Source: Lamellibrachia satsuma (lineage: Eukaryota; Annelida; Polychaeta; Sabellida; Siboglinidae). From it: 64,000 bases of DNA. The stretch's first letter is position 1, and every line of letters starts with the position of its first letter. The stretch spans positions 3,334,233-3,398,232 of the forward strand of contig BSQZ01000068.1 in assembly GCA_033239005.1 (NCBI GenBank), written 5' to 3'. This document shows positions 1 through 64,000 of the stretch, one piece after another. The notes under the pieces are model-generated. The model was given only the letters and a program-made list of their open reading frames with translations. It was not told where the DNA came from and made no database searches. The translations under genes were made by a program, and so were the position numbers.

Positions 1-630
1 AATCACTGATTTATGCTTTACGTTTCACCAGCATGGAATTTTAGTGTATGCTGTGATATGTTAAATTAATGTGGTGAAATGTTGCATATGCAATTACACT
101 GTAAAGTGGAACTGGGCGATATATGGTCGCATATTGCAGCAATAATAATGTGTATTGCAACCACTTTCCCCTAGTGTATGTGGTGAGTGATTATTCATAT
201 AAAACTATTTCGTTATTTGATTCATAGTTATGCTAAATTCCTTAACTGTCATTCACATTTACAATTGTTAGTTATGCTTCAAACTGCTAGTGTACCTCGA
301 AACATTTTAGGTCTTTACTAAAACTGTGAAGCTAAATATATAATAGCATGTGCATTCCATATCTATCGCTGCTGCATTACACAGTAAATTAGCATAATGC
401 TGATATATGTTTATCGTAACCTTCTTAAGATTATTTATTTTTGATTGATCTTGAACCAACCAATTGCACTTGAAACCCAACTTGTTTTGACTTTTTATAT
501 AGATATATAATAAGTGAACATCTGTACTGAAATTAAATTACTCGTTGTGGGACAAATATCTAAACATATCGAAATTTAGTCTACCCAAAAGAGTTTTATA
601 TTTGAATAGTAAATAAATTTTGTATTATGA
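1..630. other. Non-coding, nothing recognised
   Basis: AT-rich sequence with stops in all frames and no recognisable exon, repeat or RNA. Probably intron or 5' flank of the EGF gene. Confidence 0.4.
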
Positions 631-639
631 CTGATTATG

Positions 640-960
640 GTCAGAGCACAGTATTTTTTGTTAATTTTGTTGCTGATGTACCTGTTACTATGTCAGATAT
701 TTTAAACAATGTTGCACGGGACCGTCCAACTTGTTCGCTCTTCAGGTCATACATGACGAACTCCAGGAACAAACTGCACCCCAATATACCTCAACATCTT
801 TCACAATGCCTTTCTCCAAATAGTATCAAATGCAGCCTTGAAGTCCACAACATTGGAATGCTGCGAGACCTGGTGCTCTTTTGCCTTTTTCATGATTTAT
901 CGCACAATGAAGATAGCATCATGGAAAAGAGGATGCTTCAATTTTGGACGCTTGCCCTAC
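640..960 (-). pseudogene. LINE reverse-transcriptase fragment
   Basis: Read on the minus strand, this encodes pieces of a non-LTR reverse transcriptase: IMKKAKEHQ, then VVDFKAAFDTIWRKAL, a stop, and KMLRYIGV. The FKAAFDTIW stretch is the finger/palm motif containing the first catalytic aspartate. Stops and frame changes show it is dead. The long + strand reading frame over the same bases is a shadow. Confidence 0.7.
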
Positions 961-982
961 AAAATAAATAAATGATGCAACA

Positions 983-1082
983 TAAGGTGGAAACCTAAAC
1001 TATATTACAGAATATAGCCATAATGTGGAAACATAAACTATATTACAGAATGTAGCTATAAGGTGGAAACTTAAACTATATA
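983..1082. repeat. 38-bp tandem repeat, about 2.6 copies
   Basis: The motif GTGGAAAC-N-TAAACTATAT recurs at 987, 1025 and 1063, a 38-bp period, with few substitutions. Confidence 0.75.
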
Positions 1083-1094
1083 TTTTACAAATTG

Positions 1095-1150
1095 GCACGC
1101 ACGAACGAGCGTGCGCGCATGCGCGCGCGCACACACACACAAACACACGT
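1095..1150. repeat. (GC)n/(AC)n simple sequence
   Basis: Alternating GCGCGC and ACACAC purine-pyrimidine tract following the 38-bp repeats. Such tracts can adopt Z-DNA. Confidence 0.8.
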
Positions 1151-1292
1151 ATACACGTATACACATGTATATATTATTTTACACATACATGTTTATTTAC
1201 TGATGTGCTTCCAATGTCGGCTGCAACTGCAATTTCTTAAATTATAAAACCTATGAAACAATTATCATAATTATTCTTGTTGGCTTTTGCAG

Positions 1293-63841
<62,549 letters not shown>

Positions 63842-64000
63842 GTAAGTGTTTTTCTATCAATATATTCCAATGATTTCCTATATCATTTGATTGCGAAATA
63901 GTCTCCATAATAAAGAGTGTGTTTTTTGAAAGATTGTTTTAAAGACACTGTTTTATTTAGTATATTAAAACGAAGGAGAGAGATACGCATGAACTATTAA

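Noticed and set aside
627..971. 114-codon + strand gene
   Set aside because: The minus strand encodes recognisable LINE RT motifs over the same bases, and the + frame shows no domain.

Overview
This is a eukaryotic, animal-type, AT-rich genomic window. The evidence is spliced phase-1 EGF-like exons with GT..AG borders, a split fucolectin/tachylectin-4/pentraxin-1 (FTP) domain, LINE and DIRS-type retroelements, a tRNA-derived SINE, and about 17 long (TA)n tracts. It contains no bacterial operons, rRNA, CRISPR or intact tRNA genes. The mix of FTP domains, EGF proteins, CR1-like LINEs with an SGNH-esterase ORF1 and tyrosine-recombinase retroelements suggests an aquatic invertebrate. I cannot name the phylum from sequence alone.

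The host content looks like one + strand gene, open at both ends, coding for a secreted or membrane multi-EGF protein with an FTP domain. Its diverged 5' part has seven single-EGF exons (1293, 1657, 2289, 7468, 11461, 19816, 20748) and one FTP domain on two exons (21005-21229 and 23991-24209). Every exon is phase 1-1 and a multiple of three long. A second class of EGF exon, always 105 nt, appears first as isolated or decayed copies (14203-15713, 24582, 31743-32544). From about 39 kb to the window end it forms a dense tandem array of 49 exons at about 500-bp spacing. Introns and exons repeat together in a higher-order A-B-C pattern of about 1.5 kb. The array records unequal crossing-over, gene conversion, an internal deletion that removes exon C in three units, and donor-site loss in type A exons. 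It has also suffered an inversion (32775-35202) that puts four exons antisense between two (TA)n tracts.

The rest is mobile DNA, mainly in introns. There are CR1-like LINEs (3044-6830 and 21304-22139, minus), three further LINE remnants (8177-10200, 10205-10737, 16917-19430, all minus) and a LINE reverse-transcriptase scrap at 640-960. Two DIRS-group elements are present: 26501-29627 minus with inverted arms and gag/RT/RNase H remnants, and 35560-38369 plus with gag, RNase H and tyrosine recombinase but an excised RT. A detached SGNH-hydrolase fragment lies at 30294-30818. There are SINE copies, a 34-bp minisatellite and many (TA)n tracts. Several tracts sit inside LINE coding sequence or at the axis of inverted repeats.

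The most interesting object is the EGF exon array. Nearly every repeat carries the C2-x4-S/T-C3 O-fucose consensus and a C5-xx-G-Y-T/S-G-xx-C6 O-GlcNAc consensus, in a gene that also carries a fucolectin-fold domain. All exon symmetry, repeat types and distances were read by eye. No alignment or database search was run.
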